Positions 25,019 through 35,662 are shown, counted from the stretch's first letter. The stretch: DNA of 64,000 bases from DASRDB01 sp035652815 (GCA_035652815.1 DASRDB010000001.1:186001-250000); one strand, 5' to 3'. Notes: generated by a model from the letters alone, not told the origin. Made by a program: numbers and translations.

Positions 25019-25921
25019 ATGCAATGCCCTCGATGTAATACAACCTTGCCCGATTCCGCCACCATCTGTAGTCGCTGTGGCTCGCCGGTCTCAACGGCAT
25101 CGGGCGCGAGATTTTCCTATCTGCCAGCAGGCGCGCCGCCCTGGCCTACGATGGTGCCACAGCAATTCTCTTTTACGCCAGCGCCTGTTCCCCAGGCAGC
25201 TTTCTCTGCTGCTCCGGTCGTTGAAAAGGCCCCTGAGAAAAAGCGAACGTTAGGTATTCCCGCAGTTCTCAGCCTGTTGATTCTCAGCATCCTGATTGGC
25301 GGTGGACTGGCATTTGGTCTCGTTACCTTAAATCGACAGCCTGCTACAGCAGGAACGCAAAGGCCCGTCGCCCTGCCAACCCCTGGAACTGGGGCGACTC
25401 CAGCCGCTACGCCAACCGGCGGAACCAACCAGTTGCCCAACGTCCCCTCGTTCGCCACGTTTAGCAATACGACGATGGGAGTGTCCATTCAATATCCCTC
25501 GGATTGGCAGCAGCCCACACCTCAGACTACCCAGTCGAATGATATCGTTGTCAGCCTGCTTCCGCAGCAGCAACTCGGCATTCAGGTGCAACTGATACGC
25601 TTTAGCCCCAGCACAACAGCACAGGAGCAGAACGCGGCTGCCGTGAACCAGTTCATTCTGAATGGTTTCAAACAGAACCAGGGTGTGAATAACTTTCAGG
25701 CAACCACGGCCTCAAAACGCACGCTGGGCGGCACGCAGTGGGATGAGCAGGATGCGACATTCGCCAATTCGCAAGGCGACAACTTCGACTTTGTGACGCT
25801 TACGGTGCAGCACAACAAAAACTACTTTACGATTTTCTTTTACTGCCCGGATGTGTATTACCAGGAAGCCATCCAGAAATACTTCCAGCCGATGTTGAAC
25901 TCGTTCAAGTTCCTCTCATAG
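25019..25921 (+). CDS. Zinc-ribbon membrane protein with PsbP-like extracellular domain
   Basis: A 300-residue protein. Residues 1-24 form a zinc ribbon (CPRCNTTLPDSATICSRCG). A Pro/Ala-rich linker follows, then one transmembrane helix (PAVLSLLILSILIGGGLAFG) and a Pro/Thr-rich spacer (TPGTGATPAATPTGG). The outer 160 residues have a PsbP/DUF1795-like pattern, including MGVSIQYPSDWQQPTPQ and a final YQEAIQKYFQPMLNSF. Such proteins are common in Chloroflexota and resemble surface-attached sensors; no function is established. Preceded by GGGGAG, co-transcribed with the 86-residue gene. Confidence 0.72.
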   Translation: MQCPRCNTTLPDSATICSRCGSPVSTASGARFSYLPAGAPPWPTMVPQQFSFTPAPVPQAAFSAAPVVEKAPEKKRTLGIPAVLSLLILSILIGGGLAFGLVTLNRQPATAGTQRPVALPTPGTGATPAATPTGGTNQLPNVPSFATFSNTTMGVSIQYPSDWQQPTPQTTQSNDIVVSLLPQQQLGIQVQLIRFSPSTTAQEQNAAAVNQFILNGFKQNQGVNNFQATTASKRTLGGTQWDEQDATFANSQGDNFDFVTLTVQHNKNYFTIFFYCPDVYYQEAIQKYFQPMLNSFKFLS

Positions 25922-25962
25922 CATTGAAAAGCCCCTCTCGCCTATCATCCTTCGCTGCCCTC

Positions 25963-26050
25963 ATGTCATCCTGAGCGCAGCGAAGGATCTCGCGCCTGCC
26001 GGATCGAACCAGAGATGGACTGAGATCCTTCGCTGCGCTCAGGATGACAT
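25963..26050. repeat. REP-like palindrome, copy 3
   Basis: 29-nt perfect arms (25963-25991, 26022-26050). ATCCT/AGGAT variant. Between convergent genes. Confidence 0.85.
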
Positions 26051-26079
26051 CTGGCGGCAGGTTGGTAATGGCATGCTGC

Positions 26080-26115
26080 TACAAAAAAATACTCCCGGCC
26101 AGCTAGCTGGCCGGG
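26080..26115 (-). terminator. Intrinsic terminator of groEL
   Basis: A perfect 22-nt palindrome, CCCGGCCAGCT/AGCTGGCCGGG at 26094-26115, is followed on the minus strand by AGTATTTTTTTG, an ideal rho-independent terminator 34 bp after the groEL stop codon. Confidence 0.88.
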
Positions 26116-26148
26116 GGCATAATCTATCTACACCCGCTCAACTGAGAA

Positions 26149-27774
26149 TTAGTACTCAGGCATGGCCGGAGCTGCGGGCTTCTCCTTCTCCGGCAGGTCC
26201 GTAATCAGTGCCTCGGTCGTCAGGATCATGGCAGCGATGCTGGCCGCGTTCTGCAGGGCTGAGCGCGTCACCTTCGCCGGGTCGATGATACCGGCGGCAA
26301 CCATATCCTCGTAGGTGTCTGTCAGCACGTTGTAGCCGTAGCGGTCGTTGTTATGCTCTTTCTGAGCGCGGCGCACGCCTTCGACAACCACCGAACCGTC
26401 CTTGCCGCCGTTGGTGGCAAGCTGGCGCAGCGGCTCCTCAAGGGCGCGGCGCAGGATGCTGACGCCGGTCGCGGCATCGCCGGTCAGGTTGAGGTTGTTC
26501 AGGGCCTCGGTCGCGTTCAACAGGGCAACGCCACCGCCAGGAACGATACCCTCTTCAACACCGGCGCGGGTCGCGGAGAGCGCGTCCTCAACGCGGGTCT
26601 TGCGATACTTCAGTTCGACTTCAGAGCCAGCGCCGACTTTGATCAGAGCAACGCCACCGGCCAGTTTCGCCAGGCGCTCCTGCAACTTCTCGCGGTCATA
26701 GTCACTGGTAGTCTCTTCAATCTGGGCCTTGATCTGGCGAATGCGGGCCTGAATCTGGGCGGGATCGCCGCGACCCTCAACGATAGTTGTTTCATCTTTG
26801 GTGGCAACGACGCGGCGGGCCTGACCAAGATCGGCCATTGTCACGCTGTCCAGGCGGCGGCCCATCTCTTCGCTGATAACCTCACCGCCGGTCAGCACAG
26901 CGATGTCGCGCAGCATCTCTTTGCGGCGATCACCGAAGCCAGGAGCCTTGACGGCCAGCACGTTCAGAATACCACGCAGCTTGTTGACAACCAGGGTAGC
27001 GAGCGCCTCACCGTCCACGTCCTCGGCGATAATCACAACTTCGCGGCGGCCCTGCTGGGTCAGCTTCTCAAGGATGGGCAGAATATCCTGCACAGCGCTG
27101 ATCTTCTTGTCGGTAATCAGAATGTACGGCTCGTCGATTGAGGCTTCCATCTTATCCGTGTTGGTGACGAAGTAAGCGGAGATGTAGCCCTTGTCGATCT
27201 GCATACCTTCGACGTACTCGGTCTCGAAGTTGATGCCGCGAGACTCTTCAACGGTGATGACGCCGTCTTTGCCGACCTTCTCCATTACTTCGGCGATCAA
27301 TTCGCCGATGCTCTCGTCCGCAGCGGAGATGGAAGCGATCTGAGCGATTTCTTTGCGGCCCTCGACGGGAATAGCCTTAGAGCGGATATACTCAACAACG
27401 GCCTCGGTCGCCTTGTCAATGCCCTGCTTGAGCTGCATGGGGTTGGCACCGGCGGCGAGGTTCTTCAGGCCCTCGGTGACAATAGCCTGGGCCAGCACAG
27501 TTGCTGTGGTGGTGCCATCACCAGCAACGTCGTTGGTGCGGGTCGCAGCCTCTTTCAGCAACTGCGCGCCCATATTCTCAAAGGGATTTTCGAGGGTGAT
27601 CTCTTTGGCAACGGTTACGCCATCATGGGTGACGGTCGGCGCGCCAAATTTCTTATCCAGAGCAACGTTGCGGCCCTTTGGCCCGAGCGTCGCTTTCACA
27701 GCGCCAGCAAGCGTATCAATGCCTTTTTTAAGGGAACGACGCGCCTCTTCATCGAAGACGAGTTGTTTTGCCAT
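26149..27774 (-). CDS. groEL: 60-kDa chaperonin GroEL
   Basis: A 541-residue group I chaperonin. ATP-binding motifs GDGTTTATVLAQAI and the AVKAPGFGDRRKEML apical segment are intact, and the length is normal. The C-terminus is EKEKPAAPAMPEY rather than the usual flexible GGM repeats. The cofactor groES lies upstream on the same strand but is separated by 250 bp that includes a REP-like palindrome. The ATG has a RBS AAGGAGAAAAGG within 15 bases upstream. No CIRCE (HrcA) box is seen before the operon. Confidence 0.98.
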   Translation of the reverse strand: MAKQLVFDEEARRSLKKGIDTLAGAVKATLGPKGRNVALDKKFGAPTVTHDGVTVAKEITLENPFENMGAQLLKEAATRTNDVAGDGTTTATVLAQAIVTEGLKNLAAGANPMQLKQGIDKATEAVVEYIRSKAIPVEGRKEIAQIASISAADESIGELIAEVMEKVGKDGVITVEESRGINFETEYVEGMQIDKGYISAYFVTNTDKMEASIDEPYILITDKKISAVQDILPILEKLTQQGRREVVIIAEDVDGEALATLVVNKLRGILNVLAVKAPGFGDRRKEMLRDIAVLTGGEVISEEMGRRLDSVTMADLGQARRVVATKDETTIVEGRGDPAQIQARIRQIKAQIEETTSDYDREKLQERLAKLAGGVALIKVGAGSEVELKYRKTRVEDALSATRAGVEEGIVPGGGVALLNATEALNNLNLTGDAATGVSILRRALEEPLRQLATNGGKDGSVVVEGVRRAQKEHNNDRYGYNVLTDTYEDMVAAGIIDPAKVTRSALQNAASIAAMILTTEALITDLPEKEKPAAPAMPEY

Positions 27775-27854
27775 ATTACCTTTTCTCCTTATACGTTTGA
27801 AAATACCCCTTCATTGTTTGCAGACAGGACGTGATGATGAAGTTTTACCTTGTC

Positions 27855-27939
27855 TGTCATCCTGAACGAAGCGAAGGATCTGTTTGCCGAGCGATTCATG
27901 CGTCGAGACCAGAGATCCTTCGCTTCGCTCAGGATGACA
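27855..27939. repeat. REP-like palindrome, copy 4, between groES and groEL
   Basis: Arms 27855-27881 and 27913-27939 with one mismatch (AACGAAG vs CTTCGCT context). A conserved right flank of about 50 nt ending near GTCCTACAG is shared with copy 9. Confidence 0.85.
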
Positions 27940-28025
27940 TATTGGGATGATCGATCCTGGTTGTTCAAGTTCATAATCGCGTCCTACAGCCGCGAATCAT
28001 GCTGAGAAGGGATACAGGAATTTGC

Positions 28026-28316
28026 TTAACCAATTACCGCGAGAATGTCATTCTCTTTGAGAACCAGATATTCTTCGCCGTCGAGCTTGAACTCGGTGCC
28101 GCCATACTTGGCGAACAGCACACGGTCGCCCTCGCGCACATCGATAGCAGCGCGATCACCGTTGTCGAGCAGGCGACCACTGCCAACAGCGACAACTACC
28201 CCTTCCTGGGGCTTCTCTTTAGCGGTGTCAGGAATGACAATGCCGCTCTTCGTCACTTCTTCTTTCGCGCTTGGTTTGACGACCACACGGTCACCAATAG
28301 GACGAATCTTCGACAC
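28026..28316 (-). CDS. groES: 10-kDa co-chaperonin GroES
   Basis: A 96-residue protein that begins VSKIRPIGDRVVVK with a GTG start at 28316; AAAGGAG lies eight bases upstream. It has the mobile loop region and the YGGTEFKLDGEEYLVL end motif. An apparent upstream extension to 28337 uses a TTG that overlaps its own ribosome site and is rejected. Partner of GroEL; a small Cys-rich ORF ends 33 bp upstream. Confidence 0.96.
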   Translation of the reverse strand: MSKIRPIGDRVVVKPSAKEEVTKSGIVIPDTAKEKPQEGVVVAVGSGRLLDNGDRAAIDVREGDRVLFAKYGGTEFKLDGEEYLVLKENDILAVIG

Positions 28317-28349
28317 GACGTATACTCCTTTTCTCAAGCAAAATACAGT

Positions 28350-28604
28350 TTACCCGGCATTGTTACTCTCAGGCGTATAGTGAATGACGCCCGAAATGTT
28401 GACCGAGTGATATTGGGAATAATCACAGCTACATGGGCCACCTGCCGCGCACCCTGTGCAGCAATAAGCGTGGCCCCGCACTATGACGGGAGTCCAGAGG
28501 ATATCAATGTCACAGTTCGCGCAGCGCAACACCTTAAAGTGGGTGTTGCGTTGACCATTTCGCGTATTGAGTTGTTCCGAATTGTAAGCGCCTTCTGTGT
28601 ACAT
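28350..28604 (-). CDS. Small Cys-rich, zinc-ribbon-like protein
   Basis: An 84-residue protein with six-plus cysteines in a pattern CANCDIDILW ... YCCTGCAAGGPCSCDY, probably a metal-binding knuckle. I recall small proteins of this type in Chloroflexota and Actinobacteria but no assigned function. ATG 28604 has GGAGG four bases upstream. The stop is 33 bp before groES on the same strand, so it may be the first gene of the chaperonin operon. Confidence 0.72.
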   Translation of the reverse strand: MYTEGAYNSEQLNTRNGQRNTHFKVLRCANCDIDILWTPVIVRGHAYCCTGCAAGGPCSCDYSQYHSVNISGVIHYTPESNNAG

Positions 28605-28741
28605 AGTCCTCCAGCCCGCATCGTATGCAATGCTTTCCCGTTCAACTTCCGAGCATTAGTATGGCATACCGTGTGTTAGAACTGCGTAGGAGAAATGTTA
28701 GAGAAGTATTAGAATTTTGGCTGCTTCCCACGTCCTGCATC

Positions 28742-28750
28742 TGGTATAAT
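28742..28750 (+). promoter_or_regulatory. Extended -10 promoter of the biotin-carrier gene
   Basis: TG-G-TATAAT at 28742-28750, about 35 bp before the chosen start codon; no matching -35 box. Confidence 0.5.
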
Positions 28751-28784
28751 GAGGAAAGACATTGTAGTCGGGAGTAACAAAGCC

Positions 28785-29330
28785 ATGCCCTATATTTCCT
28801 CAATCAACGGCCAGTCCTATCGTGTCGAGACAGGCGAAGACGGCCAGCAACAAGTTATTCATCTCAACGACAAAACCTATACCATCGACTGGCGCAAAAT
28901 CGCGCCTCTGGCCGCTAACGCCAATGGCGGTCGCTTCAGCCTCTTGATCGACGGTCAATCATACGAAATCTTCGCCCGCCAGCTACAAAAGCCGGGCGAG
29001 GAAGGCACTTTCTATGAAATTCATCTCGCGGACCAGCGCTTCGAGGTACACGTCGAGGACGAGCGCGAAAAAGCTTTGACGGGCAGCATCGCAGGCGCGC
29101 GCGAAAGCGGCGAGGCAATGGTGCGCGCTCCCATGCCCGGCCTCGTGCTTGGCCTGCCCTTTGAGGTCGGCGCAAGCGTTCATCGCGGCCAGACAGTCGC
29201 CATCCTCGAAGCCATGAAGATGGAGAACGACCTGACCGCTCCCATCAACGGCAAAGTGAAAGAGATTCGCGTGCAGAAAGGGCAGACCGTGAACCAGGGC
29301 GATGTGCTGGTCGTGGTGAGCGGGGAGTAA
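28785..29330 (+). CDS. Biotin carboxyl carrier protein of an acyl-CoA carboxylase
   Basis: A 181-residue protein. The last 70 residues form a biotinyl domain with the attachment motif EAMKMEN; the lysine receives biotin. Paired sequences MPGLVLGL and INGKVKEIRVQKGQTV are typical. Residues 1-100 are a beta-rich region common in propionyl/methylcrotonyl-type carrier subunits. Start ATG 28785 is preferred to 28749. Its biotin carboxylase and carboxyltransferase partners are not in the window; the nearby mutase fits a propionyl-CoA/methylmalonyl-CoA route. Confidence 0.88.
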   Translation: MPYISSINGQSYRVETGEDGQQQVIHLNDKTYTIDWRKIAPLAANANGGRFSLLIDGQSYEIFARQLQKPGEEGTFYEIHLADQRFEVHVEDEREKALTGSIAGARESGEAMVRAPMPGLVLGLPFEVGASVHRGQTVAILEAMKMENDLTAPINGKVKEIRVQKGQTVNQGDVLVVVSGE

Positions 29331-29334
29331 TGTA

Positions 29335-29421
29335 GGAACACGGAAGCCAGCCGCAAGGGGCTGGCTCTACAAGAGGAACGAGCCTGTAGAGCCAGCCCCT
29401 TGCGGCTGGCTTCCGTGTTCC
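29335..29421. repeat. GGAAGCCACC-type palindrome, copy 3
   Basis: Perfect 37-nt arms (29335-29371, 29385-29421) around a 13-nt loop, 4 bp after the preceding stop codon. Core differs from copies 1-2 by CTGG for ATGG with the matching change in the other arm. Confidence 0.85.
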
Positions 29422-29493
29422 TTTGTTTCGGGTGGCTTCTCTACGCGACCGGGTGGCTTCCGTCTTCCCACGCGAACATCAGCCCTGGCAATA

Positions 29494-29502
29494 TGCTATA
29501 AT
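29494..29502 (+). promoter_or_regulatory. Extended -10 promoter of the mutase gene
   Basis: TG-C-TATAAT at 29494-29502, 28 bp before ATG; followed by ribosome site AGGAGG. Confidence 0.55.
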
Positions 29503-29529
29503 TCGAGAGCAAGCACAGGAGGTTGCCTT

Positions 29530-31197
<1,668 letters not shown>

Positions 31198-31208
31198 AAT
31201 AATTGCCT

Positions 31209-32147
31209 ATGGATGCATGGCATATGACAGGCAACGAGCAGGCGCGACAGGCGGAGCCAACAGGTTTGCAGCCGCGCCCGGCTCGTGATGCCGAACGAAG
31301 TTTGCAAACGTTAGATCGTGAAAAAACTGATCCTCAAGGAAAAGCTGAAGCGCCGATAGGCGTCTTTGATTCTGGAGCCGGTGGATTGACCATTCTGTCC
31401 GCGCTGCGACAAGAACTGCCACATGAACACTATATCTACTTTGGCGATACGGACCGCAATCCCTATGGTTTGCGCACCGACGCCGAGATCACCGAATTCT
31501 CGCTTCAGATCAGCCGCTTCCTTATCGAAAAAGGCGTCAAGTTGATTGTAGTGGCCTGCAATACGGCCACACAGGCCGCGCTTGCTACGCTGCGCGCCAA
31601 TTTTCCGACCACGCCCTTTATCGGCGTCGTTCCGGCTGTCAAGCCCGCGACGCGCATCACGCGCAAAGGGCGTATCGGCATCGCGGCGACCAATCAGGCT
31701 GCCAAAGCGCAGTATTTGCGGCAGTTGATCGATGAGTTCGCCGAAGGCATGCATGCTTACGCGGTCGGCTGTCCAGAACTGGTGACGCTGGTTGAGCAGG
31801 GCCGACTGGATGGAGCCGAGGTCGAGGAGACGATACGGCAGGCCATGCAGCCACTCACCCGAGAAGGCGTTGATGTGATCGTTTTAGGGTGTACCCATTT
31901 TCCCGCGCTGCGCCCGGCCATCGAGCGCGTCGTAGGGAAGCAGGTGCAAGTGATAGACAGTAGTTCGGCTATTGCGCGACGCACTCACGCGGTATTAAAC
32001 ACAGAGGGGCTGCTGCGACCAGAAAATGAAGAGACTCGCGGCTGCGAAGCATTGGAAGTGTGGTGCAGCGGTGACCCAGTTGCATTTAGCGCGGTTGCTA
32101 CCAAACTGCTTGACTATCCGGTGAAAGCCAGGCAGAAGCACTGGTAA
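31209..32147 (+). CDS. murI: Glutamate racemase
   Basis: A 312-residue cofactor-independent racemase that makes D-glutamate for peptidoglycan. It contains IGVFDSGAGGLTILSALR, the first catalytic cysteine in VACNTATQAA and the second in LGCTHFPAL. Around 45 extra residues precede the core (ordinary length about 265), so the true start may be downstream; ATG 31209 lies only 12 bp after the mutase stop and has no clear ribosome site. Translation may be coupled to the mutase. Confidence 0.93.
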   Translation: MDAWHMTGNEQARQAEPTGLQPRPARDAERSLQTLDREKTDPQGKAEAPIGVFDSGAGGLTILSALRQELPHEHYIYFGDTDRNPYGLRTDAEITEFSLQISRFLIEKGVKLIVVACNTATQAALATLRANFPTTPFIGVVPAVKPATRITRKGRIGIAATNQAAKAQYLRQLIDEFAEGMHAYAVGCPELVTLVEQGRLDGAEVEETIRQAMQPLTREGVDVIVLGCTHFPALRPAIERVVGKQVQVIDSSSAIARRTHAVLNTEGLLRPENEETRGCEALEVWCSGDPVAFSAVATKLLDYPVKARQKHW

Positions 32148-32158
32148 GAAAGGGATTT

Positions 32159-32818
32159 ATGCAGGACCATCTCGCAGTTGACGCGAACGAACCAACGCTT
32201 GAACAGGTAATTGTAGAAACAACTGTAAGGAAGCCGCGCCACTTACGTTTTGCGCGCCACGTCTCTAATATCCTCGGCCCCCCGGCAATTTCGCTGCCGT
32301 TTGTGCTGCTGGTCGCGCTCTATCGCGCCTCCAACCAGCTTTCTGCGCTGCTCTACGGGCTGATTACACTCTTCTTTCTCAGCATCGGTCCGCTTGCCTA
32401 TATCGCCATCGGCGTGCGCACAGGTAAACTCTCAGACATGGATGTCAGCAAACGTTCAGAACGCGCCGGGCCGTTCCTCTTTGGCATCTCGTCAGTCGTG
32501 CTTGGCTGGCTGGTCCTCGCCATCCTGCAAGGCCCAAGAAACCTGCAAACCATCCTGATTATCACAGCCGTAAGCGGCGTCATCATGATGCTGACAACCC
32601 TCTGGTGGAAAATCAGCATTCACGCCTCTTCCCTCGGCGGCGCGGCAACCATGCTGACCGTCCTTTATGGCGCTGTGATGCTGCCCCTGTTCCTCTTGCT
32701 CATACTGGTAAGCTGGTCCAGGGTTGTGCTGAGGCGGCATACGATTGCCCAGGTGATAGCGGGGTCGCTGGTGAGTATTGCGCTGGCGTTGTTGATTTTG
32801 AAGATTCGTGGGGTGTGA
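32159..32818 (+). CDS. PAP2-superfamily-like integral membrane protein
   Basis: A 219-residue protein with about six transmembrane helices and a 30-residue polar N-terminus. Motifs KRSERAGPF, WKISIHASSLGG and SRVVLRRHTIAQVIAG parallel the three phosphatase signatures of PAP2 (KxxxxxxRP, SGH, SRxxxxxHxxxD). The final Asp is Gln here. It may be a lipid phosphate phosphatase or an inactive relative. It follows murI by 11 bp and is probably co-transcribed. Confidence 0.65.
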   Translation: MQDHLAVDANEPTLEQVIVETTVRKPRHLRFARHVSNILGPPAISLPFVLLVALYRASNQLSALLYGLITLFFLSIGPLAYIAIGVRTGKLSDMDVSKRSERAGPFLFGISSVVLGWLVLAILQGPRNLQTILIITAVSGVIMMLTTLWWKISIHASSLGGAATMLTVLYGAVMLPLFLLLILVSWSRVVLRRHTIAQVIAGSLVSIALALLILKIRGV

Positions 32819-33052
32819 TCATCCTTTGTGAATAATGTGGCACGATTTTGTAGGGACGCGATTATGAATTTTGACAAATAAAGAGGGAATACCAAGGAAA
32901 TGTGCTTATTAGAGTGCTGCGCTCTCCATCCATAGCTTCGCTTCGTGGGGCAGCAGGCAGTCTAAAGCATCCGTTATTACGGGAGCAAATACGCCAAATA
33001 GCTTACGAAGATTGCTTCAACTTGAAAGATGAAGAACAGGGATAAACAACCA
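32819..33052. other. Intergenic region between convergent genes
   Basis: No gene seen. Near 32850-32880 it holds GTAGGGACGCGATTATGAAT, the reversed flank sequence that accompanies REP-like copies 4 and 9, here without a palindrome. Confidence 0.4.
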
Positions 33053-33102
33053 AAAAAAAACAATAGAGCCGCTCGATCACTCCGACAGCTCTATTGTTTT
33101 TT
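33053..33102. terminator. Bidirectional terminator
   Basis: Arms ACAATAGAGC and GCTCTATTGT enclose an 18-nt loop, with an A-run on the left and a T-run on the right. It sits between the PAP2-like gene and nuoH, which point toward each other, so it can serve both. Confidence 0.8.
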
Positions 33103-33108
33103 GTATGC

Positions 33109-34461
33109 TTACTTCTGCGCAACAGTAGTAGCGCGCTCCGCAATTTGTCCGACAGCAGCGAAGGGCTGGCGCTGGGCGCGGATGGCAGGGGCCTGAGCGC
33201 GGCGCGTCGTGGCAACGGTGGCCCGAGCGACGATGCGGACGAAGACGAAGAAGCCAATCCAGTTGACGACGCCGAGGACGATCTGGAAGACCAGCGTGGG
33301 CAGGCCAAGCCCATTCACGATGAGGTAGATCATGCCTGTCACCAGGATGTTCAACAGGGTGGTCGGAATGAGGATCAGCCAGGCGAACTGCATAAGCTGG
33401 TCGGCGCGCAGGCGCGGGAGCGTGCTGCGTACCCAGATGAAAACGAAACAGAGCAGGTAGACCTTGAGGACGAAGTAAATGATCCCCAGGATATTGCCCA
33501 GGAAGCCCCAGCCGAGCGAGCCGAGTCCGGTCAGGTAGGCGACGCCAGGACCGGAGAAGCCGCCCAGGAAGAGATACGAGGCAATGGCCGAAACGATGGT
33601 CATATTGCCATATTCGCCCAGGAAGAACAAGGCCCAGCGCATGCCGCTATACTCGGTCAGGTAGCCAGCTACCAGTTCTGACTCCGCCTCGGGCAGGTCG
33701 AACGGCGCGCGGTTGGTCTCGGCAAGGCCACAGGTATAGTAGATCACCAGCATCAGAGGCTGCACCAGGAAAAACCAGGCCCAGGGAGTGAAGCCCTGGA
33801 AGATAAAATCAAAGAAGCCGATGCCCTTGCCGGGATAGAGGCTGGATGATTGAAAAGTCTGGATATCACGAATAGAGATGGTGCCGATGCCCGTATTTGC
33901 CAGGACGCTGGTGAGCATAACGATGCCAACCAGCGACAACACCAGAGGCAATTCGTAAGAGATCATCTGGGCAGCCGAGCGCAGGCCGCCAATAAGAGAG
34001 TACTTGTTGTTGGAACTCCACCCGGCCATGACGATGCCAACCACGTCGATAGAACTCATGGCGACATAATAGACAATGCCGGTTGCCAGGGCGGTTCCAG
34101 GAATGCCAACGTATGGTGAGAACGGCAAGACCGCAAAGGCGGCAATTACCGGGGCCAGAAAGACAGAGGGAGCGAGCCAGAAGAGGGATTTATCCGTCTT
34201 GCTGGCGTGAATATCTTCCTTCATCAGCAGCTTGCCAACGTCGGCCACTGTTTGCAAAAGGCCCCAGGGACCTGTATGCACCGGTCCCACGCGGTCCTGC
34301 ATCCATCCCATGATCTTGCGTTCGGCCAGAATGAGGATGACCGCGCTGGTCAGCACAAAGCCAAAGAAGGAGAGGAACGCGACAATAAACTGCAAGAACT
34401 GCCACGAGATAATGCCGTGAATCAGTTGCGTCAGAAAATCATCAGCGATTATGATACGCAT
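33109..34461 (-). CDS. nuoH: NADH-quinone oxidoreductase subunit H
   Basis: A 450-residue membrane subunit of complex I forming part of the quinone cavity. Markers include RKIMGWMQDRVGP, EDIHASKTDK and LAETNRAPFDLPEAESELV with the acidic quinone-site loop. Eight or more helices are visible. The protein is about 100 residues longer than typical NuoH: an added C-terminal helix pair (ILVTGMIYLIVNGLGLP) and a basic tail (RRAQAPAIRAQRQP). GGAG is seven bases before ATG. Last gene of the partial nuo cluster. Confidence 0.95.
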   Translation of the reverse strand: MRIIIADDFLTQLIHGIISWQFLQFIVAFLSFFGFVLTSAVILILAERKIMGWMQDRVGPVHTGPWGLLQTVADVGKLLMKEDIHASKTDKSLFWLAPSVFLAPVIAAFAVLPFSPYVGIPGTALATGIVYYVAMSSIDVVGIVMAGWSSNNKYSLIGGLRSAAQMISYELPLVLSLVGIVMLTSVLANTGIGTISIRDIQTFQSSSLYPGKGIGFFDFIFQGFTPWAWFFLVQPLMLVIYYTCGLAETNRAPFDLPEAESELVAGYLTEYSGMRWALFFLGEYGNMTIVSAIASYLFLGGFSGPGVAYLTGLGSLGWGFLGNILGIIYFVLKVYLLCFVFIWVRSTLPRLRADQLMQFAWLILIPTTLLNILVTGMIYLIVNGLGLPTLVFQIVLGVVNWIGFFVFVRIVARATVATTRRAQAPAIRAQRQPFAAVGQIAERATTVAQK

Positions 34462-34510
34462 AGCAATAACTCCACTATATTGAAGGGCGCGACGTAGCGC
34501 GCCCCCTGAT

Positions 34511-35662
34511 TCACCTGTCTACTTCGCCAAGCACGATATCAATACTGCCCAGAATTGCTACGGTATCGCTCATCTTATGACCGCGCAGCAGTTCCGGCAA
34601 AATCTGTAAGTTGACAAAGGAAGGTCCGCGTAACTTGGCGCGCCAGGGATACTCGCTGCCATCGCTGATGAAGTAGACGCCCAATTCGCCCTTGCTACTT
34701 TCAATAGCGAAGTAGGTTTCACCACGCGGAGGGCGCAGGGCAATTGGCGTGCGCGTGCCAATTGGGCCGCCCGGCATCTGATCGATGGCAACGCGGCAGA
34801 GACGGATGCTCTCCCAGATTTCCTGCATGCGAACTTTATAACGAGCGAAGCAATCGCCTTCCTGGCGCACCTGTGGATTGACCTTTACTTCACGATAGGC
34901 CATGTAGGGCCGATTAACGCGCAGGTCCCAGTTCACGCCGCTGGCGCGCAGCATCGGGCCGGTAATACCATAGGCGATGGCCTGCTGTGGATCGATGTAA
35001 CCGACGCCCTGCGTGCGAGCCTCAAAGATTTCGTTACCGGTCAGCAGAATCTCCAACTCGGCCATGTTCTTCTCGAGCTGATCAAGGAAGGTTTCACATT
35101 CTTTCAACCAGTTCTTGGGGAAATCGTGCAACACACCGCCGACACGCATATAGTTGACATTAAAGCGGCTGCCACCCAATGCCTCAAAAAGCGAAAGGAT
35201 GCCTTCGCGGTCGCGGAAGCACCAGAGGACGGGTGTAAATGCGCCCAGGTCGAGGCCATAAGTGCCGATAGCGACCAGATGGCTGGCGATACGCTGCAAT
35301 TCGTTGGTGAGCAGGCGGATATATTGAGCGCGGCGCGGCGGCTCGATGCCCATTAACTGCTCAACAGCACCAGCGTAGGCCGTTTCATTGAGCATGGGGG
35401 ACAGGTAGTCAGCGTTATCCATGTAACGGATACCACCCATGATGGGGCGATTCTCAAGGATCTTCTCGATGCCGCGATGCAGGTAGCCAATGACGGGCGT
35501 GCAATCAACGACGGTCTCGCCTTCCAATGTCAGCACGAGACGCAAAACGCCGTGTGTACTTGGATGCTGAGGCCCCATGTTCAGCAGCATTTCCTGCGAG
35601 CGGATGCCCTCAGGTGCCTCTGACACATCAGGAGCCGGACCTCTATTCGAATTTGCTACCAT
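34511..35662 (-). CDS. nuoD: NADH-quinone oxidoreductase subunit D (49-kDa)
   Basis: A 383-residue peripheral-arm subunit. The quinone-binding His region GPQHPSTHGVLRLVL and family motifs HRGIEKILENR, DYLSPMLNETAYAGAVEQLM and DLRVNRPYMAY are intact. GAGGAAA lies before ATG 35662. It follows the small membrane protein by 36 bp and precedes nuoH by 49 bp. Confidence 0.97.
   Translation of the reverse strand: MVANSNRGPAPDVSEAPEGIRSQEMLLNMGPQHPSTHGVLRLVLTLEGETVVDCTPVIGYLHRGIEKILENRPIMGGIRYMDNADYLSPMLNETAYAGAVEQLMGIEPPRRAQYIRLLTNELQRIASHLVAIGTYGLDLGAFTPVLWCFRDREGILSLFEALGGSRFNVNYMRVGGVLHDFPKNWLKECETFLDQLEKNMAELEILLTGNEIFEARTQGVGYIDPQQAIAYGITGPMLRASGVNWDLRVNRPYMAYREVKVNPQVRQEGDCFARYKVRMQEIWESIRLCRVAIDQMPGGPIGTRTPIALRPPRGETYFAIESSKGELGVYFISDGSEYPWRAKLRGPSFVNLQILPELLRGHKMSDTVAILGSIDIVLGEVDR

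Noticed and set aside
26353..27141. 262-residue reading opposite groEL
   Set aside because: Shadow of a highly conserved gene.
28605..28784. CIRCE box before the groES operon
   Set aside because: TTAGCACTC-N9-GAGTGCTAA was searched by eye and not found.
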